Source: CAYTYX01 sp964442325 (GTDB lineage Bacteria; Patescibacteriota; Saccharimonadia; Saccharimonadales; UBA10212). Taken from it: a stretch of 10,884 nt of DNA. Where the stretch lies: the NCBI GenBank assembly GCA_964442325.1, contig CAYTYX010000015.1, positions 1-10,884 of the forward strand, written 5' to 3'. The notes beneath the pieces were generated by a model. It ran no database searches and was not told the origin of the DNA. It saw only the letters and a program-made list of their open reading frames with translations. This document shows, one piece after another, positions 6,173-10,884 of the stretch (position 1 is its first letter; each line of letters opens with the position of its first letter). The position numbers and the translations under genes are program-made.

Positions 6173-6450
6173 CGGCCGCTACACCGGAGTTCATCGAGCT
6201 CCAACGGCAACAGGCAAGGTTGGCCGATCTCGGACTCCAGCTTGCTCAGATGTATGCAAAACGAGACATCAGTCACGTCCGATACGAGCTCTGGGCGCAC
6301 GAGAAGCAATACCACGACGGCACCTTCCATGAATCGGATGCCTCTGGCAGCATTGCCAAACAGGGCCTCAAGATCAAGGCTAAACTCGTCCAGTACGACG
6401 AGGTCCGCAAGGACGTCAGTCGGCTGATCGACGAGGTCTCGAGGCAATAG
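6169..6450 (+). CDS. Hypothetical soluble helical protein (93 aa), last gene of the unit
   Basis: The start ATG at 6169 has AGGAAG (6158-6163) 5 nt upstream and overlaps the stop of the 22-aa frame. The product is hydrophilic with two helical stretches: residues about 6-48 (FIELQRQQARLADLGLQLAQ onward) and about 63-93 (KQGLKIKAKLVQYDEVRKDV onward). They are separated by the polar linker HDGTFHESDASGS. Heptad-like spacing suggests a coiled coil or helical hairpin. No membrane segment, signal peptide or catalytic motif is visible, and I recognise no family. It would be the cytoplasmic partner of the membrane proteins upstream if the unit forms a complex, which is inference from order only. A longer minus-strand frame over the same bases lacks a ribosome binding site and is a shadow. 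Confidence 0.68.
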   Translation: MTAATPEFIELQRQQARLADLGLQLAQMYAKRDISHVRYELWAHEKQYHDGTFHESDASGSIAKQGLKIKAKLVQYDEVRKDVSRLIDEVSRQ

Positions 6451-6460
6451 CTTCAAGAAC

Positions 6461-6586
6461 TCGCGGGTAACCGCGAATAGGCGCATTCAATTCGCGCCGG
6501 GGTAAGTCGTTGACCCTTAGCGGATATGGTCGAGGCACCCCTGATGGCCTCGGACCCCTCCACCGGCTCATGCGCCTGGCGTGAGC
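6461..6586 (+). other. Structured 3' region between the last gene and the terminator
   Basis: About 160 nt separate the 93-aa gene from the terminator and are dense in hairpins. TCGCGG-GTAA-CCGCGA (6461-6476) has a GNRA-type loop. GGCGC/GCGCC (6480-6484 with 6494-6498) is next, followed by GGGT/ACCC (6500-6503 with 6513-6516). GGTC-GAGGC pairs with GCCTC-(G)-GACC (6528-6536 with 6547-6556). GCTCA/TGAGC (6566-6570 with 6582-6586) encloses CGC/GCG. No reading frame with a ribosome binding site is present. It may be a functional 3' RNA released from the transcript or a structured tail; it matches no RNA I know. Confidence 0.4.
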
Positions 6587-6612
6587 GAGCTATCGACGAC
6601 ACAGGCAAACAC

Positions 6613-6649
6613 GGGGTGACCGCTGCGGCGGTCACCCCTTTTTCTTTTA
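6613..6649 (+). terminator. Strong intrinsic terminator closing the small-gene unit
   Basis: An 11-bp perfect stem GGGGTGACCGC/GCGGTCACCCC (6613-6623 with 6628-6638) with a TGCG loop is followed by TTTTTCTTTTA (6639-6649). The T-tract is on the plus strand only, so it ends the rightward transcript. Its tail touches the stop codon of the polymerase remnant on the other strand. Confidence 0.92.
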
Positions 6650-6697
6650 TTAAATCTGGGCGGTCAGCATATCGAAGTAGCATGTGCCGCCAAACGA
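6650..6697 (-). pseudogene. 3'-end remnant of a second Y-family DNA polymerase gene
   Basis: Read on the minus strand, 6697-6650 encodes SFGGTCYFDMLTAQI and a TAA stop. The intact polymerase downstream ends PFGSTRYFDMLLSQA and a TAA stop. The nucleotides match too: a run of 14 identical bases (TACTTCGATATGCT) and a shared TTTAAT-like end, with scattered differences elsewhere. No start codon or upstream polymerase sequence remains, because the 200-aa gene begins to the other side after 4 nt. This is therefore the decayed tail of a diverged paralogue or of a resident gene replaced by recombination. The open stretch is short, but the same C-terminal motif next to a polymerase gene is unlikely to be chance. 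Confidence 0.72.
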
Positions 6698-6701
6698 TTC
6701 C

Positions 6702-7304
6702 CTAGAGTTTGAACCTTTCAAATGGCTGCGCAAGTTCAAGGTCACGTAATAAGGCTACGGCCTCTTTTTCTGGAACAAACCCTAGACCAATCTCTTGATC
6801 TCGCTTTACGCCTTCTTGTGCTTCTTCGATCATCCGTATTGCTGCTTGAGAGGATTCAACCAAGGCACCCCAGTCTCCCCTTTTAGCCGCAAGATCATCA
6901 GCTAGTGACTGTTCGTACTCCGCTTTACCGTCAATCGATGTAACTCCTTTTTCAATTTCGACGGTCCGATCCGCTGTCTCATACACTTTATACCGTTCAA
7001 CCCTCCACATGCTTAACGGTTTACCGATATTTCTTTGTGCCAGAGCAATAAACGACCTGCCATCAACTGACTTTCTTTCTTCCTGGGGCGTAAAGCGTAA
7101 GTTTAGAACTAAGTCCTCTCGCCCGCGAACCCTTAAGTCAACTCCTCTTGATTTACCAGCAAAAAAGTCATGAAGCGGCCTACCTTCGGTTTTTTTATCG
7201 ATAGTGTCTATCAGTTTCTGCTTAGTTTCTACGGTGACTGGTTCTAAATCTCCAGGCTCAATATCGTGTTCGCCGCCGTTTGTAAAATCTTCAGGACTAT
7301 CCAT
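6702..7304 (-). CDS. Hypothetical protein (200 aa) downstream of the Y-family polymerase
   Basis: The product is soluble and rich in acidic residues at its N-terminus (MDSPEDFTNGGEHDIEPGDL). It has no signal peptide, membrane segment or metal-binding motif. Residues about 55-110 look like mixed beta structure (GVDLRVRGREDLVLNLRFTP and MWRVERYKVYE). The C-terminal half is helical and charged (about 125-200). I recognise no family. The ATG at 7304 lies 40 nt after the polymerase stop, with no strong ribosome binding site but an A-rich upstream stretch containing CATAAA 8 nt before the ATG, so either operon readthrough or a near-leaderless mRNA is possible. Between its stop and the polymerase remnant are only 4 nt. 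A damage-response role is suggested only by the neighbour. Confidence 0.75.
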   Translation of the reverse strand: MDSPEDFTNGGEHDIEPGDLEPVTVETKQKLIDTIDKKTEGRPLHDFFAGKSRGVDLRVRGREDLVLNLRFTPQEERKSVDGRSFIALAQRNIGKPLSMWRVERYKVYETADRTVEIEKGVTSIDGKAEYEQSLADDLAAKRGDWGALVESSQAAIRMIEEAQEGVKRDQEIGLGFVPEKEAVALLRDLELAQPFERFKL

Positions 7305-7344
7305 TTTTGTGTTTTATGCTTATGGCTAAATTATCTCACATTTA

Positions 7345-8613
7345 TTAAGCTTGCGACAGTAGCATATCGAAGTAACGCGTGCTACCAAATGGCACCTTAG
7401 TCTTTACCTGCCCTTTGGCTGGCGCGCTGACGGCAAACATAACCGTGTATTCACCGTAACGGGTGTTAATGCTATCTATCGTATCCGTTAGGCGTTCTTG
7501 TTTATTAACTTCTTCTAGCAAATTGGTCTGGGCGCGAGCCGAAGCATCCAGTAAGTAACAGGTGATACCAAGCTCGCGCACTATAGCGTCGCGTGGCCGG
7601 CGATTAAATAGCAGCGTAGCCCGGCGGCAAATTTCGGCGTTAGAGTAAAAGGCAGAGTTAAAAGCCTTGCGCTCGTGCCAGTAATCACCGGTGTCGTAGC
7701 GGGCATAAACACTCACGCCACGGGCTGCAAAACCCTTGTGGCGCAACTTTAGGCCGACGTTTTCGCACAAGTAATTCAGGCGGGCGTGCAGAACCTCGGT
7801 CGTGGGATATTTGTCGTCCATTACAAATTGACGGCTAACTGATTTGGTGTCCCAGACTTCGTCGTCGGTTTCGTAGCCGCGCAGACGCCGGTACCAATCA
7901 TCGCCGCAAACGCTTCTAAAAACCCGTTTGCGCAAAGTTTCGCTGGCGGCGTCTAGAAACTGCAGCGGCGTATAAATGCCGCAAGCGTTCAGCCGGGCTT
8001 CATTGCGGTTGGCAATGCCGGTTAGATCGGTTAATTCCAGCCTAGCCAGCGTAGCGCGCAGGTTTTGGTGAGTAATAATATCTAGCCCGTTGGGTTTGTG
8101 TAGGCCGGCCGCGGTTTTGGCCAAAAAGCGGTTGGGGGCAATGCCAATGTTGCAGCGCATCCAGCCGCCGACTTCGCTTTTAAGCCGCTGTTTAATTTGC
8201 ATACCAATTTCTACCAACTCTTCCAAGCTGGGCACGCCGCCAACCACCCGACCAAAGTCTATAATTCCCTCGTCGATACTCTTCATTGTGACGTCAGGCG
8301 AGTAGCTCTTCATAATCCGCACTAGATGTTGGTAGACGTAGTGGTATTTGGGCGGGTCGGTCTCGGCCACGATTAAGCCGGGCGCCAGTTTTACGGCGTC
8401 GTTTATACGCATACCGACTTTTACGCCTAGTTTTTTAGCCTCGTAGCTAACGGCTACCAAAATGCAATACGGATTTAGGCGATTGGTAATGCCTACCGGC
8501 CGGCCGCGCAATAGCGGCCGCGCCTGCTGCTCTACGGTGGCAAAGCAGCTGTTTAGGTCGATGTGCATTATCCGCGGCTCGGCCGCGTTAAGCGGCAGGT
8601 GCAAACTGGGCAT
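7345..8613 (-). CDS. dinB: Y-family translesion DNA polymerase (DinB/UmuC family)
   Basis: The enzyme copies past damaged bases with low fidelity. The 422-aa product has the first catalytic motif HIDLNSCFATVE (17-28) with Asp19 as metal ligand and Phe24 at the steric-gate position. A second motif SIDEG gives Asp114 and Glu115. Fingers and palm sequence (ILVAVSYEAKKLGVKVGM), the nucleotide and DNA-binding segment GIAPNRFLAKTAAGLHKPNG, and a helix-hairpin-helix region (LTDLTGIANRNEARLNACGI) are present. A little-finger domain follows. The second residue after the catalytic Asp is Asn (DLN), as in UmuC-type proteins, so the exact subfamily is open. The ATG at 8613 has GGAG 7 nt upstream and lies inside the end of the 104-aa gene, so the two are probably translationally coupled. 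No beta-clamp motif can be named with confidence near the C-terminus. Confidence 0.92.
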   Translation of the reverse strand: MPSLHLPLNAAEPRIMHIDLNSCFATVEQQARPLLRGRPVGITNRLNPYCILVAVSYEAKKLGVKVGMRINDAVKLAPGLIVAETDPPKYHYVYQHLVRIMKSYSPDVTMKSIDEGIIDFGRVVGGVPSLEELVEIGMQIKQRLKSEVGGWMRCNIGIAPNRFLAKTAAGLHKPNGLDIITHQNLRATLARLELTDLTGIANRNEARLNACGIYTPLQFLDAASETLRKRVFRSVCGDDWYRRLRGYETDDEVWDTKSVSRQFVMDDKYPTTEVLHARLNYLCENVGLKLRHKGFAARGVSVYARYDTGDYWHERKAFNSAFYSNAEICRRATLLFNRRPRDAIVRELGITCYLLDASARAQTNLLEEVNKQERLTDTIDSINTRYGEYTVMFAVSAPAKGQVKTKVPFGSTRYFDMLLSQA

Positions 8614-8902
8614 TTACCTGCTCCGTGGCGTAGGCTTGATCGGCAATGTACACCAGCTTCCAGTCTAGTGTTTCGGCGTCGAACTCCAGCCGGTAGTCGG
8701 CTTGGCCGTCGGTCATATCAAAGACGTGTACCATCTTGTGGCCCTTGGTGGTTGGGTGCGCTAGACCGGTTTCGGTAAAGGTCACCACCCGGCCGTCGTA
8801 CTCCATCCGCTTGGGGAAGCACTTTAGCCGGCGCAGGCCACTTTTGAAGTAGAAGGCTACGATATTTACGCTTTTGTTGATTTTTACGATTGAATTGTCC
8901 AT
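8588..8902 (-). CDS. Hypothetical protein (104 aa) overlapping the polymerase gene
   Basis: The ATG at 8902 is set by a strong AAGGAG (8910-8915) with a 7-nt spacer. The gene overlaps the polymerase gene by 26 nt, so the two are made from one mRNA and likely act together. The small protein is soluble: MDNSIVKINKSVNIVAFYFK, basic residues RRLKCFPKRMEYDGR (24-38), then GLAHPTTKGHKMVHVFDM and YRLEFDAETLDWKLVYIAD. The pattern of alternating hydrophobic residues suggests a beta-rich fold. I do not recognise a family. By analogy with UmuD-UmuC it could be a polymerase partner, but there is no LexA/UmuD-like Ala-Gly cleavage site or Ser-Lys dyad, so it is not a UmuD homologue. Confidence 0.82.
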   Translation of the reverse strand: MDNSIVKINKSVNIVAFYFKSGLRRLKCFPKRMEYDGRVVTFTETGLAHPTTKGHKMVHVFDMTDGQADYRLEFDAETLDWKLVYIADQAYATEQVNAQFAPAA

Positions 8903-9138
8903 CTTAACTCTCCTTTGAAGTTAGGGTTATATAAAGATGACCGCTATCTGTTAAGTAGATACGGTGAACGGCTTTTTGCGCACTAGTTGCCCTGGAGAAA
9001 AATCAAAACCGCTCTTTTGATTTCGTTTACCGGGAAACTGATTGGTGGAGAGGGATTGGCAGGGGCCGGAGCATGCCACCCTAAGTTTGAATAAGTCTGC
9101 GAGGAGGAATTAGGCAAACCCAAAGCCCTCACATGGCT
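8903..9138 (-). other. Long leader of the polymerase operon, candidate attenuator or small RNA
   Basis: The 288-nt gap before the 104-aa gene holds a promoter and then about 235 nt without a convincing reading frame. On the minus strand, GTTTG-CCTAA (9119-9110) can pair with CAAAC (9089-9085) or with TTAGG (9084-9080). The two pairings leave no loop to coexist, so they would be alternatives. Next comes AAATCAAAA/TTTTGATTT (9023-9000, 6-nt loop) running into a short T-rich stretch, like a weak terminator. Last is ACCG-TATCT/AGATA-(G)-CGGT (8965-8940). It resembles an attenuation leader, or a roughly 150-nt small RNA ending near 8995. No known RNA family fits; an AGGGTGGCA reminiscent of a T-box lacks the rest of that motif. 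Confidence 0.35.
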
Positions 9139-9144
9139 ACTATT

Positions 9145-9173
9145 ATTTTATAAAGCTTGAGCTTGAAGCGCAA
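9145..9173 (-). promoter_or_regulatory. Promoter of the polymerase operon leader
   Basis: On the minus strand, -35 TTGCGC (9168-9173), 17 nt, -10 TAAAAT (9145-9150). It begins 18 nt after the stop of the DnaA-like gene and points toward the polymerase operon, with transcription expected to start near 9138. No LexA-type operator is visible around it. Confidence 0.55.
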
Positions 9174-9190
9174 TGTCGACTTTTAGCTAC

Positions 9191-9850
9191 CTAGCCCTGG
9201 AGCTCATTTAGCACAAGTACGGCAAGCTCGCCATATCGCTGTATCAACTCGTCGGTCACGACCCTCTTGTCATGCTCAAGTACCAGCGTGTCAGGCTCTT
9301 TAATGCGAAGCGCTTTTAGATATAACGGCTTGATCTTTGCGGACGGATAACCATGCAGACCATCTCTAGTTATAGCAACTGCTTCAAGCGTATCTTTGGG
9401 ATCTTCGTCTCTTGTCTGGTCATTCACAATCTTAAGGTAGCCGGCAATCGTCGACTCGATCTCTTTAACAAGAGTCGTGGTTACACCCCTCGGCCTACCT
9501 TCCTCGGCAGCAAGTAGTCGGCTGATCTTATTGACTGCATAAATGACCGTGGTGTGATCGTGTGAGAATATACGGCCTATTTTAGGGTAGGATAGGCCGC
9601 CATGAGTTCTAATCATATACATCGCCACCTGGCGAGCCGAAGCTGCCCGTCTACCCGATCCCCTAATTAAGTCCTCTGGGATATCTGTTACAAGGCTGAC
9701 TGCGCCAACAACGCGATCTGCTAGCTCTTCCGGATCTGAGTAGATGTCGCCTATAGCTCGTAGGTCCAGGTTGGATTCTAGGGCAACGACCGATCCTGGC
9801 GCTAACCAGTGCGAAAGCTTAGTAGACTCAACTGCACCCCTAAACACCAA
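9191..9850 (-). CDS. DnaA domain IV (DNA-binding) protein without AAA+ domain, likely frameshifted N-terminus
   Basis: Residues about 38-112 match the C-terminal DNA-binding domain of the replication initiator DnaA: DIPEDLIRGSGRRAASARQV, AMYMIRTHGG, LSYPKIGRIFS, and the signature HDHTTVIYAVNKI. The usual GGRDHTTV loop is shortened to SHDHTTV. There is no Walker A or B and no DnaA domain I, so it is not the initiator itself. A charged, partly helical extension (about 113-219) is of unknown nature. It may be a transcription factor or replication regulator that reads DnaA-box-like sites. The open frame starts with TTG at 9850 without a ribosome binding site, while a good promoter and an ATG at 9942 lie in another frame. 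The true product may be about 250 aa, interrupted by a 1-nt deletion or a sequence error. Confidence 0.85.
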   Translation of the reverse strand: MVFRGAVESTKLSHWLAPGSVVALESNLDLRAIGDIYSDPEELADRVVGAVSLVTDIPEDLIRGSGRRAASARQVAMYMIRTHGGLSYPKIGRIFSHDHTTVIYAVNKISRLLAAEEGRPRGVTTTLVKEIESTIAGYLKIVNDQTRDEDPKDTLEAVAITRDGLHGYPSAKIKPLYLKALRIKEPDTLVLEHDKRVVTDELIQRYGELAVLVLNELQG

Positions 9851-9942
9851 GCTGCCGAGTTTGAAGCCAAGCTCAGCTGCGTTCCCTTAATTTCTTCTTG
9901 TAGCTCAACACTAGTTGGGCTAAGTTCTTGCACATCTGACAT
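9802..9942 (-). other. Probable true 5' end of the DnaA-like gene, in another reading frame
   Basis: An ATG at 9942 opens a 46-codon frame (MSDVQELSPTSVELQEEIKG, continuing to a stop at 9802). It overlaps the DnaA-like frame, which is open from about 9890. The promoter for the gene ends 10 nt before this ATG, whereas nothing precedes the TTG at 9850. One extra base in the four-C run at 9837-9840 would join the frames as ...AAWCLG-GAVESTKL... and give a 250-aa protein. A standalone 46-aa peptide is the alternative. Confidence 0.5.
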
Positions 9943-9952
9943 ATTAGATAAT

Positions 9953-9981
9953 ATTTTACCCTCTTTGGCTAAATTATGCAA
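9953..9981 (-). promoter_or_regulatory. Promoter of the DnaA-like gene
   Basis: On the minus strand, -35 TTGCAT (9976-9981), 17 nt, -10 TAAAAT (9953-9958). The -10 ends 10 nt before the ATG at 9942 and no ribosome binding site lies between. It shares the -35 hexamer and spacer length with the promoter at 5129-5157. Confidence 0.65.
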
Positions 9982-10027
9982 GCATAAGCTATATCCCATG
10001 AGGTTTGAGGATCAAGCGAGCTATCCC

Positions 10028-10053
10028 AGTTCGTTTTGGGGATAAAACGAACT
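10028..10053. repeat. Perfect 10-bp inverted repeat
   Basis: AGTTCGTTTT (10028-10037) and AAAACGAACT (10044-10053) flank a 6-nt centre GGGGAT. No T-tract follows on either strand, so it is probably not a terminator. It lies 46 nt upstream of the -35 of the DnaA-like gene and could be an operator or the end of an inserted element. No DnaA box is visible near it. Confidence 0.6.
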
Positions 10054-10069
10054 GAGGGAGCAAAGCCGA

Positions 10070-10114
10070 CTAAAAAGACAAGAACCCAAACTTCGTTTTT
10101 AAAAGTTTGGGTTC
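10070..10114 (-). terminator. Intrinsic terminator after the truncated hsdM
   Basis: A 12-bp perfect stem (10082-10093 with 10103-10114; arms GAACCCAAACTT/AAGTTTGGGTTC) with a 9-nt loop is followed on the minus strand by TTGTCTTTTT. The T-rich tail shows it acts on leftward transcripts. It lies 47 nt after the hsdM fragment and insulates the DnaA-like gene. Confidence 0.8.
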
Positions 10115-10161
10115 GGTCTACAGAGCCGTGCTTTGCGATGGTGGTCCTAACTGGGCAGCTT

Positions 10162-10428
10162 TCAAACCCGCCGTACGAGTTTGTCCGCCTGCTCGAGAGG
10201 CTCGCCGGTCCCAAGTAGGGCCCTCGCAATCGCCCTCCTTCTGCGCCCCATTTTACGCCGGTACGCCTCATCGGTGTGCCGTCTGAATGCCAGAAGGTCC
10301 TGCTCAAGCCCGTCGAGGTACTTGAGGAACAGCAGCCACGACGTCTGCTCGGTGTAGTCGAGCTCGGTCGTACACCCAGCTTCCTTCCGCAGGACGTCAT
10401 CGATTCTCTTGAATGCTTGCTCAAACAT
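10162..10428 (-). pseudogene. hsdM: Truncated type I restriction-modification methylase subunit (HsdM N-terminus)
   Basis: HsdM is the N6-adenine methyltransferase subunit of type I restriction systems, usually about 500 aa. Here the first 44 residues (MFEQAFKRIDDVLRKEAGCT, TELDYTEQTSWLLFLKYLDG, LEQD) match the conserved HsdM N-terminal helical domain closely. After LEQD the frame continues 44 residues (LLAFRRHTDEAYRRKMGRRR onward) that do not resemble HsdM. No other frame restores the expected sequence, and the NPPF catalytic motif and SAM-binding domain are absent. An internal deletion or recombination just after codon 44 explains this. An 88-aa product could still be made. No hsdS or hsdR is in the window, and a terminator follows directly. 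Confidence 0.8.
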
Positions 10429-10460
10429 AGGCCGTTTGTCGCTTCCTCATCTTGTCACCA

Positions 10461-10490
10461 ATTATACGGGAGTGTTGCCCGGTCTGACTA
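10461..10490 (-). promoter_or_regulatory. Promoter before the hsdM fragment
   Basis: On the minus strand a perfect -10 TATAAT (10461-10466) lies 18 nt from TAGTCA (10485-10490; 4 of 6 match TTGACA). It is 32 nt upstream of the hsdM ATG in the 96-nt gap after the HEAT-like gene. GAGGAAG with a 13-nt spacer is the only ribosome binding site candidate. Confidence 0.5.
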
Positions 10491-10524
10491 CAGTTTGTCA
10501 CGCCTCTCGTCAGCGAGCGGGGTA

Positions 10525-10884
10525 TCAGGCGTGCGGTGCGGGCATGTCTCGCAAGGTCTCAGTTGCTTGCCTAGCAACGCCCGCGTCCTCATCAGCCTGC
10601 AGTCGCGCAAGGAGGCGCGCGCCTTCCTCAGGGTCGATTCGCACAACGTTGTAGGCGCCCTGTGCCGCGATGCCTCGAAGCTGTGGGCTTTCGGCGTCGG
10701 CGAGTGCCCGATACAACGCGATCAAGTCGTCCGGGCGCACCGCACGGAGTGCTCCTTCACAGACAAAATCATCAAAGGCGATTCCGATTGCGTCTGGCAG
10801 CTCTTCATTGACTGCTTGATAGATCTCGACGAATCGCCTCACATCTAGCCGACATAAAACTTCTTTCTGAATTTCTCGTTCCAT
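10525..10884 (-). CDS. Hypothetical HEAT-repeat-like protein (at least 119 aa, may start outside the window)
   Basis: The ATG codon is the last three bases of the window, so its ribosome binding site cannot be seen and the gene may start further upstream. The frame ends with TGA at 10525. The product is acidic and all-helical in appearance. Residues about 52-82 (DDLIALYRALADAESPQLRG then IAAQGAYNVV) and 84-114 (DPEEGARLLARLQADEDAGV then ARQATETL) form two tandem helix pairs of HEAT/armadillo type, a scaffold for protein binding. Strong G+C bias at third codon positions, as in the hsdM fragment, sets it apart from rpoB-hisS and suggests acquired DNA. No catalytic motif is seen and the function is unknown. 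Confidence 0.68.
   Translation of the reverse strand: MEREIQKEVLCRLDVRRFVEIYQAVNEELPDAIGIAFDDFVCEGALRAVRPDDLIALYRALADAESPQLRGIAAQGAYNVVRIDPEEGARLLARLQADEDAGVARQATETLRDMPAPHA

Noticed and set aside
5941..6486. 181-aa minus-strand frame across the small-gene unit
   Set aside because: It lies antisense to three frames with good ribosome binding sites, has low-complexity serine-rich sequence, and has no promoter.
9075..9085. AGGGTGGCA on the minus strand, recalling a T-box antiterminator
   Set aside because: The ACCGCG continuation, specifier stem and a tRNA-related downstream gene are all missing.
9969..10424. 151-aa minus-strand frame overlapping the hsdM start
   Set aside because: It is out of frame with the clear HsdM N-terminus and reads through the terminator and inverted repeat.
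10276..10848. 190-aa plus-strand frame opposite hsdM and the HEAT-like gene
   Set aside because: It is antisense to two recognisable minus-strand products, and its length is explained by high G+C content.
1..10884. tRNA, rRNA, CRISPR repeats, insertion sequence with transposase
   Set aside because: No cloverleaf-like GTTCGANTC context outside coding genes, no regularly spaced repeats and no transposase or integrase motif were found on either strand.

Overview
The window reads as chromosomal DNA of a small-genome bacterium, most likely a Candidate Phyla Radiation / Patescibacteria member such as a Saccharibacterium. This is inferred from gene content, compact spacing and promoter style, not from a marker match. 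No in-frame TGA interrupts rpoB, clpP, tig, hisS or dinB, so the genetic code looks standard. That argues against the TGA-recoding lineages Gracilibacteria and Absconditabacteria.

Left part (1-5104), all minus strand: the 5' third of rpoB with its own promoter, then clpP, trigger factor (tig) and hisS. A perfect CIRCE operator lies between tig and clpP, and the clpP promoter -35 box overlaps its spacer, so clpP is probably under HrcA heat-shock repression. clpP, tig, hisS and the DnaA-like gene further right all have a -10 box 9-11 nt before the start codon, which suggests leaderless or near-leaderless mRNAs.

Middle part (5129-6649), plus strand: a compact, visibly G+C-richer unit with one strong promoter, five small genes and a strong intrinsic terminator. 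The genes encode a zinc-ribbon-like protein of 73 aa, a 54-aa membrane hairpin, a 74-aa two-helix membrane protein, a 22-aa hydrophobic peptide and a 93-aa soluble protein. Strongly folded non-coding stretches lie between and after them. All five starts have Shine-Dalgarno sites, unlike several flanking genes. I recognise no known system here; it is the best candidate for something undescribed.

Right-middle part (6650-9190), minus strand: a Y-family DNA polymerase gene with an overlapping upstream 104-aa partner, a long structured leader, and a downstream 200-aa gene of unknown function. Directly beyond that gene lies a 48-bp remnant of the 3' end of a second, diverged polymerase gene, next to the terminator of the small-gene unit. 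This marks a recombination or decay scar.

Right part (9191-10884), minus strand: a protein with DnaA domain IV but no AAA+ ATPase domain, probably frameshifted in its N-terminal part. It is followed by an inverted repeat, a terminator, a truncated hsdM (type I restriction-modification methylase) keeping only about 44 recognisable residues, and a HEAT-repeat-like gene whose ATG is the last codon of the window. This G+C-rich end looks like a decayed accessory or defence region. I found no tRNA, rRNA, CRISPR array or intact transposase.
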